This document shows positions 52,857-60,891 of a stretch of 64,000 nt of DNA, in pieces. Under the pieces are notes generated by a model. The model searched no databases. It worked only from the letters and a program-made list of their open reading frames with translations, and was not told the DNA's origin. This DNA comes from Bacteroides ndongoniae (lineage in GTDB: Bacteria; Bacteroidota; Bacteroidia; Bacteroidales; Bacteroidaceae): the NCBI RefSeq assembly GCF_900108345.1, contig NZ_FNVV01000013.1, positions 1,276,944 to 1,340,943 of the forward strand, given 5' to 3'. How positions within the stretch are numbered: position 1 is the first letter of the stretch; every line of letters begins with the position of its first letter. The position numbers and the translations under genes are program-made.

Positions 52857-53702
52857 TTATCTGACGGATTCTGTAATTTGAAGGCTGTCGCTCAGCAAGT
52901 GCTGCATCATTTCCCATGGCAAGCTGATTTCGATGGCCCCCATTACGTAGGGAGCGATGTCGTATACATTATAATAGAATGTAATGCCTTCCTTGGTCAG
53001 ATAGAAATTCTCGGTAGGTGTCAGCTCGCCTGTGCTGGCATATCCCATTTCTTCGAGCTCTTCGCGCGACGTAACTTTGTGGATAGCCATTAGCTGGTTC
53101 CAGAGCAAGTCGGTCAGAGACTCTTCGTATCCTTCGGCAAAGAGGTCGTCCAGACGGATAGGACGCATGGTGCGGAGGTCAAGATTGAGGAAGGAAGTCA
53201 TATATATACCGTGTGCTCCTCCTGTATATTCTTCGTAACGGAAGCGGTATACTAACAGATTTTTGGCATAATATTGCACGTGGCTCTGTAGGTGTTTATA
53301 ATAGGAATACCATGCTCCGACATCAGACGAAGTATCATTGTTCTCTTTCTGATAGAGTGGCTCTAAATCGGACCGGTAATCGCTGATGTATTTTTGGGTA
53401 TATTGTTCGATGGCTTTCTCGGGTTGCATGGCGAGGTATTTGTCGCCCAGGCAGACAGATAGGAAATATGTGTTGAGGCTATCCTTTAGGCGAGGGTCGG
53501 ACGACTGGCTGGCAAATGTAAAGTTGATAACCAGATTGCATGCGGGCTTGGCTGTATCTCCGAAAAGGTGGGCAGTCTCGTTTACTTGAATGCTGTCGAA
53601 CTCTAATGAACCTGTGTTTTTGTTCATCTTGTTACCGCACGAGAAGAAAAAAATGCTTGCTGTAAGCAGAAAGATGAATTGGCTGACAGTTTGCTTTTTC
53701 AT
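52857..53702 (-). CDS. DUF3298/DUF4163 (RsiV-like) lipoprotein
   Basis: 281 residues from MKKQTVSQFIFLLTASIFFF, lipobox with C22 (FSCGNK). An upstream frame to 53777 is not used. The DUF4163 (PdaC-like) part spans about 40-160 and DUF3298 the remainder (YRFEEYTGGAHGIYMTSFLN, FYLTKEGITFYYNVYDIAPY, AIEISLPWEMMQHLLSD). These domains occur in RsiV and PdaC relatives, where they bind lysozyme or glycans; this is a stand-alone periplasmic form. It is first in a probable run with rsmG, the MBL gene and gcvP. Confidence 0.9.
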   Translation of the reverse strand: MKKQTVSQFIFLLTASIFFFSCGNKMNKNTGSLEFDSIQVNETAHLFGDTAKPACNLVINFTFASQSSDPRLKDSLNTYFLSVCLGDKYLAMQPEKAIEQYTQKYISDYRSDLEPLYQKENNDTSSDVGAWYSYYKHLQSHVQYYAKNLLVYRFRYEEYTGGAHGIYMTSFLNLDLRTMRPIRLDDLFAEGYEESLTDLLWNQLMAIHKVTSREELEEMGYASTGELTPTENFYLTKEGITFYYNVYDIAPYVMGAIEISLPWEMMQHLLSDSLQITESVR

Positions 53703-53858
53703 ATCAGTTTTTGTTTTATAATCAATTTGTTGATCAATGCTCTTTAAGGACAAATATAGAATATATTGACGAACCAATTGTATGGAAAAAGGAAAAAATG
53801 AGTTTTATTAGTTGTTCTCTTTTTCCAATATATTCAGGGCATTGAGCCATTCCAACGC

Positions 53859-55502
53859 TTAGGCTTCCACTGTTTTCACCCAATACCCATTTCCGTACTT
53901 CGTATGCACCCTGCGCCCTAACTGCGCCAGCAGTCGGGCGAACGACGTGCAGGAACAGTCCTTCAGCGCAGCAGGGTTCTTCTTCTTCACTGTGGTATAA
54001 ATTTCGGCAGCAGACATCAGGCGGGCACCTTGCTCGCCCGGCTCGGCGAAGCGGAAACAGGAGCTGACCAACTCTTCGGCAGGCGTGACGCGATAGAACG
54101 GGCGATTGGCTTGCTGGATCTCGTTTTCCTCTTCCTTGCTGAACCAGCAGCGTTCGCCATTTTCCAACTCGTGCAGCAGCTGGGCATAAAGTTGTTCATA
54201 ATCTATCGGGGTGTTGCAGTCAATGGGGCGTTCCACCTCCACACAGATGAAGCGGCGGCTGCCCGAAAGGTCAGTCAACAAGTCGCGGCGGTTGCTGGTG
54301 CCGATAAATGAGGCGATGCGAGGCAGCGGCTCTGCCGTGCGGCGATAGGCGCGGCGCACGCGCAAGGCTTCCATCTGCATCAGGTTTTTCAGTTGGGGCA
54401 TCCGGCTGGCGGGCAGGCGGTCGAACTCGTCCAGGTTGATAAGTCCGTACGAGGCTAGTTTGTTCTCCGCCGCCGTGGCGTTGGTCAGGTCGAAGCTTTC
54501 GGTAAAGTAGTCGCGTAGTTGGGGCGGAAGCAGCAGGCGGCAGAAGGTGGATTTTCCCAAACCTTGTGCGGTGCTGACCAGTAGCGGCGCCACACTGTTG
54601 GCACGGCGTCCCTCTCCACCACGGCCTGTCCACTGGGCTGTGATGGCGAGCATCCAGCGGTGGAAGGCACGTGTCCAAAGGTCGGTGTCGGACACCCGCT
54701 TGGCCAGCTCGGTCACACGGTCGGTACCGTCCCATGCGGGAAGGTGCTTGAAATAGAGGTCGAACGGATGGTAGGTCTGCACGTGGTCGGACTCCACATA
54801 GCGTTTCACGTCACGGTCCCAGCAGTCCACGCCGCTGTTCATGGCGTCGAGGGCGATGCCGTTCAGGGTACGGTTGTCCACGGGGGTATAAATAAGGTGG
54901 TGCGGATCAGCAGTGCTGGTAGTGTCTATACGGGCGCACTCCGTACGTTCCGTCAGCAGGTTGTAGCGGAAGGCATAGTGCAGTTTCAGGTAGCGCGTCA
55001 GGCGTTGCATCATCTGTTGCTGGCGCGAGGGCTTTTCGGGTTGGGCAGGAGATTCTTCAGCAGGTGCGGCAACCTCTTCTTGGGGTGCATCTTTTACCAC
55101 TTCCTTTGCCGTATCTTTCACCGTATCCTCTTCAATGACAGGCGGTTGTTCCATTGTCAGGATACGTGCTTCGGCGGCTTCGTCGGGTTGAGCGTCCACC
55201 CATTCGATGATTTCGTTCCCGCCGTTCAGGCTGAACATACGTTTTTGTTCGCCTTTGGTACGGTTGTCGGGTGTCCACGTCATGCGGACACTGAACTCGC
55301 CGCTGCCTATCACCACGAACACTTCGCCTCCGGGCAGGCGGGTGCAGACGTGTTGCAGGTCGGCGAACAGCTGTTCGTAGGCAGAAGCGGAAGACGCTGC
55401 TGTCGTCGTGCCGGTCGTGTTAGTCGTGTCGTTTGTCGTGTTGTCCTTGCGTGTGGTGTTCCACGGAAGGAACCAGCTTTTCAGGTTCGTAATCAAGTTC
55501 AT
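53859..55502 (-). CDS. VapE-family (virulence-associated E) ATPase with N-terminal regulatory region
   Basis: 547 residues. The N-terminus (1-150) is a small globular region (YEQLFADLQHVCTRLPGGEV, FVVIGSGEFSVRMTW) then an acidic, Glu/Pro-rich linker. The VapE domain (about 240-500) has Walker A STAQGLGKSTF near 317, Walker B YGLINLDEFDRL, and SFIGTSNRRDLLTDLSGSRR, the sensor/Arg-finger region. VapE proteins resemble SF3 helicases of plasmids, phages and islands. Here there is no primase, integrase or att site beside it; Bacteroides keep such orphan copies in the chromosome. Overlong intergenic repeats follow upstream. Function unknown. Confidence 0.88.
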   Translation of the reverse strand: MNLITNLKSWFLPWNTTRKDNTTNDTTNTTGTTTAASSASAYEQLFADLQHVCTRLPGGEVFVVIGSGEFSVRMTWTPDNRTKGEQKRMFSLNGGNEIIEWVDAQPDEAAEARILTMEQPPVIEEDTVKDTAKEVVKDAPQEEVAAPAEESPAQPEKPSRQQQMMQRLTRYLKLHYAFRYNLLTERTECARIDTTSTADPHHLIYTPVDNRTLNGIALDAMNSGVDCWDRDVKRYVESDHVQTYHPFDLYFKHLPAWDGTDRVTELAKRVSDTDLWTRAFHRWMLAITAQWTGRGGEGRRANSVAPLLVSTAQGLGKSTFCRLLLPPQLRDYFTESFDLTNATAAENKLASYGLINLDEFDRLPASRMPQLKNLMQMEALRVRRAYRRTAEPLPRIASFIGTSNRRDLLTDLSGSRRFICVEVERPIDCNTPIDYEQLYAQLLHELENGERCWFSKEEENEIQQANRPFYRVTPAEELVSSCFRFAEPGEQGARLMSAAEIYTTVKKKNPAALKDCSCTSFARLLAQLGRRVHTKYGNGYWVKTVEA

Positions 55503-55731
55503 AGCGATTTTTGGGTTTAAGTGATAATGGACGGGGGCGCGGTTACAGACCCCGAGTTTCCCCGTTCCCTTGTTAACTTATTAACTCATTAACTCATTAA
55601 CTGTTCCCCAAAGATACAAAATCAGAAGGCCTTTGTCAAGTGTTTGGCGAGAAATAATCAACAAAAATCAACTTCTTTTTCAATCACCACACAAATTGGC
55701 ACAGATTAATTCATACGCGCGCGCACATCGC

Positions 55732-55759
55732 GTAGAGACGCAAAATTTTGCGTCTCTAC
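55732..55759. repeat. Perfect 28-bp palindrome
   Basis: GTAGAGACGCAAAA followed directly by its complement TTTTGCGTCTCTAC. It lies in the 807-bp gene-free stretch 55503-56309. Very similar GTAGAGACG...CGTCTCTAC hairpins are scattered in other Bacteroidetes and in cyanobacteria, to my recollection. Confidence 0.85.
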
Positions 55760-55859
55760 CCACACACGCATACATTCATACCCACGCACATGATTACACT
55801 ACTGTCCCATCCCAAAAACATTTAATCCGTGCTAATCCGCGTCGTCAGTGGTGTTTTTC

Positions 55860-56212
55860 ACCAATTTGCAGGGTGAAGTTTCACCGTAATCTTTTGAGGA
55901 TTAACCGTTTGTGGTGAAAGATGGATACGCGACCACACGGAATGAGCGGATGAACGCGGATTTTAATTTTTAATTATTCATTTTTAATTGAACCCACGTG
56001 AAACTTATCTTTCACCCTATCCTTTTGATTATCAGCACTGATTTTCCGTGTTGAAAGCGTGAACCCAATTTCCCCTTTTCTCCTTTTCATCCGTGTTCGT
56101 CCGCTCCATCTGCGTAGTCCGCGTATCCATCCCTCACCCGTTTTTCATTATTCATTTTTCATTCTCAACGTCCTACTTTAGCGGCGTAACATCGGTAGTT
56201 AGCCGGCGTAAC
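55860..56212 (+). repeat. Composite intergenic element, copy 2
   Basis: Matches 2000-2351 in order: TTTCACC/GGTGAAA hairpin (55879-55919), GATGGATACGCGACC, CTTTCACC dyad (56009-56058), GTAGTCCGCGTATCCATC near 56115, CCTACTTTAGC, then GGTAGTTAGCCGGCGTAAC and the 22-bp array. The 807-bp gap has no credible coding frame. Confidence 0.7.
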
Positions 56213-56344
56213 AAGCAATGCCAGCGGGTTTTGCATTAAATGCCGCCGGGTTTGACAAGCAATGTCCACGAGTATTGCAAGCAATGTCCACGAGTATTGC
56301 CTGCAACTCTCACGTGTATTGCTTGTACGGCTCGCGTATATTGC
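56213..56344 (+). repeat. Tandem array, 6 units of exactly 22 bp
   Basis: Units at 56213, 56235, 56257, 56279, 56301 and 56323. The third and fourth are identical and carry GCAAT-N10-ATTGC around TCCACGAG. Same consensus as 2352-2527 and 59860-59991. The 3' end of the LanC-like frame runs into it. Confidence 0.85.
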
Positions 56345-56999
56345 TTGCCATAATCATTGTTGTTAAAGGGGGACGTACAAGGATAATTCTCTTTATACGA
56401 GAATTATAAAAATTCAGTTCACAAACATGTCCTAATATAAATAAAAATTTTGCAAGTCTATATGATAAATTAGAAGGCAACGGTTCTTCAAAAAATGAAT
56501 ATCCTGCATTTTGATATGACCAATTTAATATTTTCTCGAAAAACAACTCTAGAATTTGTTTTTCATAAGGTTTACGAATATCTGTTCTTAAACGAAAGTT
56601 TAAATAAAGCATTACATCTAACAATGAATCTATATATGCTTCATTCTCAATTCGTTCTTGTTGCAATCCTTTTTCTATTACCTTAAACATAAAATCGTCA
56701 ATACCTTGAAGTAATCTATTGGGATCTCCTTCCAAATAGTTTTTGCTACATAAGTAACATATTCCTATCCCAATACCAGATAATCCATCAGAAATTCCCA
56801 ATGAACATTTATTATTGACAGACTTGCATACATGCATTAAACACCTTTCTGCAATCTTTGTATACTTATCATCCTGACTCATGCGTCCATACCAGAAACA
56901 AAAGATTGCATAGCCCATTAAACCATGCTGCAAAAACAGATTTTCCTTACGCATAAGAGATAATTCCTTATGTACAATATCATCTAACAAACGGCTCAT
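56310..56999 (-). CDS. LanC-like (lanthionine cyclase-type) protein, probably truncated
   Basis: 229 residues, AT-rich and Lys/Leu-rich, resembling the N-terminal half of LanC-like alpha-toroid proteins (HGLMGYAIFCFWYGRM, LGISDGLSGIGIGICYLCSK, NEAYIDSLLDVMLYLNFRLR). LanC proteins are near 400 residues and have zinc ligands C...CH(G) in the second half, which are absent here. The last 20 or so residues (about from residue 210) are encoded by the intergenic 22-bp array, so the true 3' end seems replaced. It begins 1 bp after the stop of the barrel receptor gene. It could be a degraded gene or a short relative; I am unsure of the LanC call. Confidence 0.55.
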   Translation of the reverse strand: MSRLLDDIVHKELSLMRKENLFLQHGLMGYAIFCFWYGRMSQDDKYTKIAERCLMHVCKSVNNKCSLGISDGLSGIGIGICYLCSKNYLEGDPNRLLQGIDDFMFKVIEKGLQQERIENEAYIDSLLDVMLYLNFRLRTDIRKPYEKQILELFFEKILNWSYQNAGYSFFEEPLPSNLSYRLAKFLFILGHVCELNFYNSRIKRIILVRPPLTTMIMASNIREPYKQYT

Positions 57000-57000
57000 A

Positions 57001-59424
57001 TCATTCGCTATAATCTACTTTTATGTCATTATTCTGTATCGTTTTATCCGTACTCTTTACACGGGCTTTCAAACGCCCGAAAGTGTAACGAATACCTAAG
57101 TTGAAATAAGCCTGATAATATCGGTAAGAAGAACGATAACGATAATTATCGGCTTGCCAGTCATTATGTTTTGTATAGTGGGTCGGCAAGAAACTTCCTG
57201 CGCTACAAGAGACTCGTAACTGATTCTTCAAGAAATACTTCGAGAGAGACAGCGTATAGTTATAGCTCGTGCTTCCCCGTCCCTGTAACATTATATAGCG
57301 TGTATTGTAACCGCCGTCGGCACTTAGGTAGAGAGAATGCGGCAGTTCCAGTTCCATTTCGCCGCGCAAACGGAAAAAGAAGCCATCATTCTGCATGGAA
57401 AGCCTTGAAGCATCATAATACACATAGTGCACAACCGGCGACAGGCGTATGAACAGGTTGCGGCAAGGTCTTCCGGAAAACCAAACACTTAATGCTGACA
57501 AGTTTTTTCTGCCCAGATTGTCTTTCGTCAGATGGAGCATATCTCCATCCAAAAAGCGATAATCTAAAATAATGCGGTTAGTATGCTGATGTGACAATGC
57601 CCACCGTAACGTATAACGGCCTAAATCATGATAAGAAGCCAATTGTATGGTGTGTGATATTTCTGGTTTCAAACGCTGGTTGCCATACGACAATTGCATG
57701 GGAACAGTCGCATCTATATAAGGATCGAGAGCAAAAATGTCAGGACGAAGAGCCGACATGGCATAAGCCAGTTCTATTGACGTTTTTTTAGAACAAGTGT
57801 ATGCCATAGTAAGCCGAGGAAAGACATTATGGAAAGTCCTGTCCAAATTATGCTCTGGGACGGAATGGCGCAAACGGTCGTGCTGGAGTTCATAGACCAT
57901 GCCGCCCGTAAGATTGAAACGGGACGTAAGATAATTATACGAAGCATAACCATTGAATACATGTTGATGATGTGTATAACGACTCGTACCTTCTTCATCT
58001 CTAATAAAGGATTCCGAATATACGGGCGACACGTCCAACGTGAAATCTTCATTTTCTGGTCTCATGATATATTTCCCTCCTACCGAGAACTTATGGCAAG
58101 TACCTATTTTATGGACAAACTCGGTTTCTACCGTGTGGTATCCTCGGGAAGATTTGTGCCTCCGCACATAATCATAAAAGTCCTCTTCATAACCGGCATC
58201 CTTGTTTTCAAACTCTACATTCTCGTATTTCAAGGTAGTCGTTTCATCGAAAGGTCGTTTGTAGAAGCGATACCCAAGAAAGAATTTTCCCTGCTGTCCG
58301 CCCCTGCCCAAGTGTCGTTCGTAAAAAAGATAGGCATCATACTCGCTGTTCAGAAACAGCCTGTGGCTTCGCTTGGCGTAAGAGTAATTCCGTGTACCGT
58401 CCTGACGGAACATAGTCCCTGTTTCATACATATCTTGATGCGGGTTGCTTGCATTGTTCAGAATAACACGGCCATATGCGCTTAGCAAGGAAAAGTCGTC
58501 TATTTCATAGCTTGCCGTTCCTTCCATGTCATGAGCATTTGCTTTATATCCATCATCTTCCGTCCGTTTGTAGAAAGCATAATTGTCTGCAGAATTCTCG
58601 CGATATTCTTCACGCTCATCTACAGCGCCATGCCCATAATCCCAGCGGTTAGTATAGCTAAGAGACATGGTAAACTTTTTGTATTTTGTCAAGCCGAACA
58701 ATGTATTTCTCCATCGGCTGTCGCTTGCATCCGTACTTATAGTACTGCTATATCCTTCAATTTTACCCTTAGTCACAAAATTCAGTACCAACGTGTTTGG
58801 TCCATATTCAATGCCAGGCTGTGTAACAACTTCTATCCGCTTCACTGAACCGGCATCCAACGACCGTAAAACATTTTCTATGTCTCCTTGTAGTAAAGCA
58901 TCACGTTTGCCATTTAACTGATAAACAATTGACTGGCCTCCTTCCGATGCAATCGTACCGTTGTGTCGGTTGACCACCAGCAGAGGAACTTTATGCATAA
59001 CATCGAACGTGTTCTTATCGCGGGCTTCCGGGTCATTCTCGACTTCATACACCAATTTTCCCGGTTTGAGTTTGACAAGCTGTCTATAAGCAGTAATTCG
59101 CACCTCATCCAGACGTGTTGACGGTTGAAGGAACACCGTATCAGCAACCTGCCGAAATTCAAGTTCCAAAGAATGATAGCCCACACGACTTAATCGAAGG
59201 ATACGAATCTGTGATGAATTACGGAAATCCAAAGACGCCACTCCTGTATCGGAGGTCATTGTTGTGCCAACAACCTCTTTGCCTTCATCTAAAGCCAATA
59301 CAGTGACTACATCCAAAGGAATCCGAGCCTCCTGATCGCAAACAATAAGATTTTTCGTCTGTGCACAAAGCTTCCCCAAGGAAAATAGGAGACAACATAT
59401 CCCTACTAAAAATCGTCTTTCCAT
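57001..59424 (-). CDS. Outer-membrane TonB-dependent-receptor-like barrel protein (PF14905 type)
   Basis: 807 residues from MERRFLVGICCLLFSLGKLC (signal peptide; upstream start 59478 not used). A carboxypeptidase-regulatory-like domain (about 25-105; LIVCDQEARIPLDVVTVLAL) is followed by a plug-like part (about 110-215; VFLQPSTRLDEVRITAYRQL, VNRHNGTIASEGGQSIVYQL) and a long barrel ending NLGIRYTFGRL. No TonB box is certain. Members pair with peptide-processing or lanthipeptide-like genes in Bacteroidales, which fits with the LanC-like gene immediately after. Base composition is lower in GC than the neighbours, suggesting transfer. Confidence 0.85.
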   Translation of the reverse strand: MERRFLVGICCLLFSLGKLCAQTKNLIVCDQEARIPLDVVTVLALDEGKEVVGTTMTSDTGVASLDFRNSSQIRILRLSRVGYHSLELEFRQVADTVFLQPSTRLDEVRITAYRQLVKLKPGKLVYEVENDPEARDKNTFDVMHKVPLLVVNRHNGTIASEGGQSIVYQLNGKRDALLQGDIENVLRSLDAGSVKRIEVVTQPGIEYGPNTLVLNFVTKGKIEGYSSTISTDASDSRWRNTLFGLTKYKKFTMSLSYTNRWDYGHGAVDEREEYRENSADNYAFYKRTEDDGYKANAHDMEGTASYEIDDFSLLSAYGRVILNNASNPHQDMYETGTMFRQDGTRNYSYAKRSHRLFLNSEYDAYLFYERHLGRGGQQGKFFLGYRFYKRPFDETTTLKYENVEFENKDAGYEEDFYDYVRRHKSSRGYHTVETEFVHKIGTCHKFSVGGKYIMRPENEDFTLDVSPVYSESFIRDEEGTSRYTHHQHVFNGYASYNYLTSRFNLTGGMVYELQHDRLRHSVPEHNLDRTFHNVFPRLTMAYTCSKKTSIELAYAMSALRPDIFALDPYIDATVPMQLSYGNQRLKPEISHTIQLASYHDLGRYTLRWALSHQHTNRIILDYRFLDGDMLHLTKDNLGRKNLSALSVWFSGRPCRNLFIRLSPVVHYVYYDASRLSMQNDGFFFRLRGEMELELPHSLYLSADGGYNTRYIMLQGRGSTSYNYTLSLSKYFLKNQLRVSCSAGSFLPTHYTKHNDWQADNYRYRSSYRYYQAYFNLGIRYTFGRLKARVKSTDKTIQNNDIKVDYSE

Positions 59425-59859
59425 AATCTGCTTTTTTAACGGTTCTTTATAAGAAAAAATAAAAAGAACTCTATTCATATCGAATATACAAAGCCAATAT
59501 CAAACGACAAAACACTTCAGATACAATCTCTCAATACGCACGTTTGTAAGTGTTTATAATTGTTGTAAATAACTGATAATCAATAAACCTTTTTTCGTAA
59601 CAATATCCCCAATACGCTAAGTTGAGCAAACATATCCAACTGATTTTATTGATTAGCGGTCGCAATTTAAAGAAAAAATATTGTAACACAAAGAAAATAA
59701 GAATTTTTTTAAAACGATAGTTTATATCGAATAATTGATTAATGCGTTCTTTGCCATCCGCGTATCCATCCTTCACTCTGTTTTTCATTTCTAATTATTC
59801 ACTTTTTATTCTTAACTATCTGCTTTAGTCGCGTAACATCGGTAGTTAGCCGATGCAAC
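59425..59859. other. Gene-free AT-rich stretch with part of the composite element
   Basis: Upstream region of the barrel receptor gene. It contains CATCCGCGTATCCATCC near 59757 and CTTTAGTCGCGTAACATCGGTAGTTAGCC near 59824, wording shared with the composite elements, but the TTTCACC hairpins are missing. No reliable promoter or gene was found. Confidence 0.6.
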
Positions 59860-59991
59860 AAGCAATATCGCAGAGTTTTATAAGTAATCCCGTCGGATAT
59901 TGCTTGCAAAGCCTACGGATTGGGAATGCAAAGCCCGTGAGTATTGCTTGCGTCGCTCACGAGCCGTGCAAGTGTCGCTCGAAGGAATCGC
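59860..59991 (+). repeat. Degenerate tandem array, 6 units of exactly 22 bp
   Basis: Units at 59860, 59882, 59904, 59926, 59948 and 59970, with AAGCAATATCGC, AAGTAATCCCGT, TTGCAAAGCC and similar; the fourth reads CCCGTGAGTATTGC. Same family as 2352-2527 and 56213-56344, in the same orientation. It lies about 90 bp upstream of lipB. Confidence 0.8.
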
Positions 59992-60067
59992 AAACAGTAC
60001 GTTTTGACTTTTGTCGTTTATTGGGTTATAAATTATTCGGATTCTTTCCGATTTGAAAAAAAATTTT

Positions 60068-60075
60068 TATTTTTG
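60068..60075 (+). promoter_or_regulatory. Predicted -7 box TATTTTTG immediately before lipB
   Basis: A perfect TAnnTTTG ending 5 bp before the ATG at 60081. If used, transcription would begin at or within a few bases of the start codon. Confidence 0.45.
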
Positions 60076-60080
60076 CTTCC

Positions 60081-60737
60081 ATGAAAATAGAACCGATAGA
60101 CTGGAAACTGATTTCTTATGCCGAAGCATGGCAGCGGCAGAAGGAGTATTTTGACAAACTGGTGGAGGCCAAGTTGGCAGGAACTGAGTATGTGAATCAT
60201 ATTGTGTTTTGCGAGCATCCGCCTGTATATACTTTGGGGCGTAGTGGAAAGGAACAGAATATGTTGCTGGGTGAAGAGCAGTTGAACCGGATAGGAGCCA
60301 CGCTGTATCATGTCGACCGGGGTGGTGATATTACTTTTCACGGGCCGGGGCAGCAAGTCTGTTATCCTATTCTGAATATGGAAGAGTTTGCTTTGGATGT
60401 AAGGTCGTACATCGGGTTGCTGGAAGAGGCCGTGATAGCTGTCTGTGCTTCGTATGGTGTTGTTGCTGGAAGGGTCGAAAAGGCTACAGGTGTGTGGCTG
60501 GATGGCGACAAGCCGACAGCACGTAAGATTTGTGCCATCGGAGTGCGGTGCAGCCGTTATGTGACCATGCACGGGCTGGCCTTGAATGTGAATACGGATT
60601 TGCGTTATTTTAGCTATATTCATCCCTGCGGCTTTGTGGACAAAGGGGTTACGTCGCTTCAGAAGGAACTGGGACATGAAGTGCCGATGCAGGAAGTAAA
60701 AGACCGGTTGCTGGAGGAATTGCTGACGAGACTGTAG
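60081..60737 (+). CDS. lipB: Lipoyl(octanoyl) transferase LipB
   Basis: 218 residues. Conserved DRGGDITFHGPGQQVCYPIL near 79-98, catalytic K149 (TARKICAIGVR) and C183 (YIHPCGFVD) are present. It moves octanoate from octanoyl-ACP to lipoyl domains of GcvH and 2-oxoacid dehydrogenases; LipA then adds sulfur. It supports the glycine cleavage enzyme encoded by gcvP at 48570, though the genes are not linked. Confidence 0.97.
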   Translation: MKIEPIDWKLISYAEAWQRQKEYFDKLVEAKLAGTEYVNHIVFCEHPPVYTLGRSGKEQNMLLGEEQLNRIGATLYHVDRGGDITFHGPGQQVCYPILNMEEFALDVRSYIGLLEEAVIAVCASYGVVAGRVEKATGVWLDGDKPTARKICAIGVRCSRYVTMHGLALNVNTDLRYFSYIHPCGFVDKGVTSLQKELGHEVPMQEVKDRLLEELLTRL

Positions 60738-60848
60738 ACGTTTTGTCCTTCGCGTTGTTCCGGTCGTGGTTTCGCTTTACGTGTGGCCGAGAGGCTTGGC
60801 TATAGTAAATTCTTCTCTCATAATTCTCTGTCAACCAAAAAATCTTAT

Positions 60849-60856
60849 TAACTTTG
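60849..60856 (+). promoter_or_regulatory. Predicted pheT -7 box TAACTTTG
   Basis: A perfect TAnnTTTG 36 bp before the start codon. -33 TTG not evident. Confidence 0.55.
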
Positions 60857-60891
60857 CAGGTCACTTTTGATAACAATAAAAAAATAATAAT

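Noticed and set aside
55633..55917. 94-residue frame on the plus strand
   Set aside because: It crosses the 28-bp palindrome and the composite element. Its His/Arg-rich translation shows no protein signature.
59531..59788. 85-residue Phe/Lys-rich frame on the minus strand
   Set aside because: It starts inside the shared repeat wording, is very AT-rich, and has no domain or operon context.
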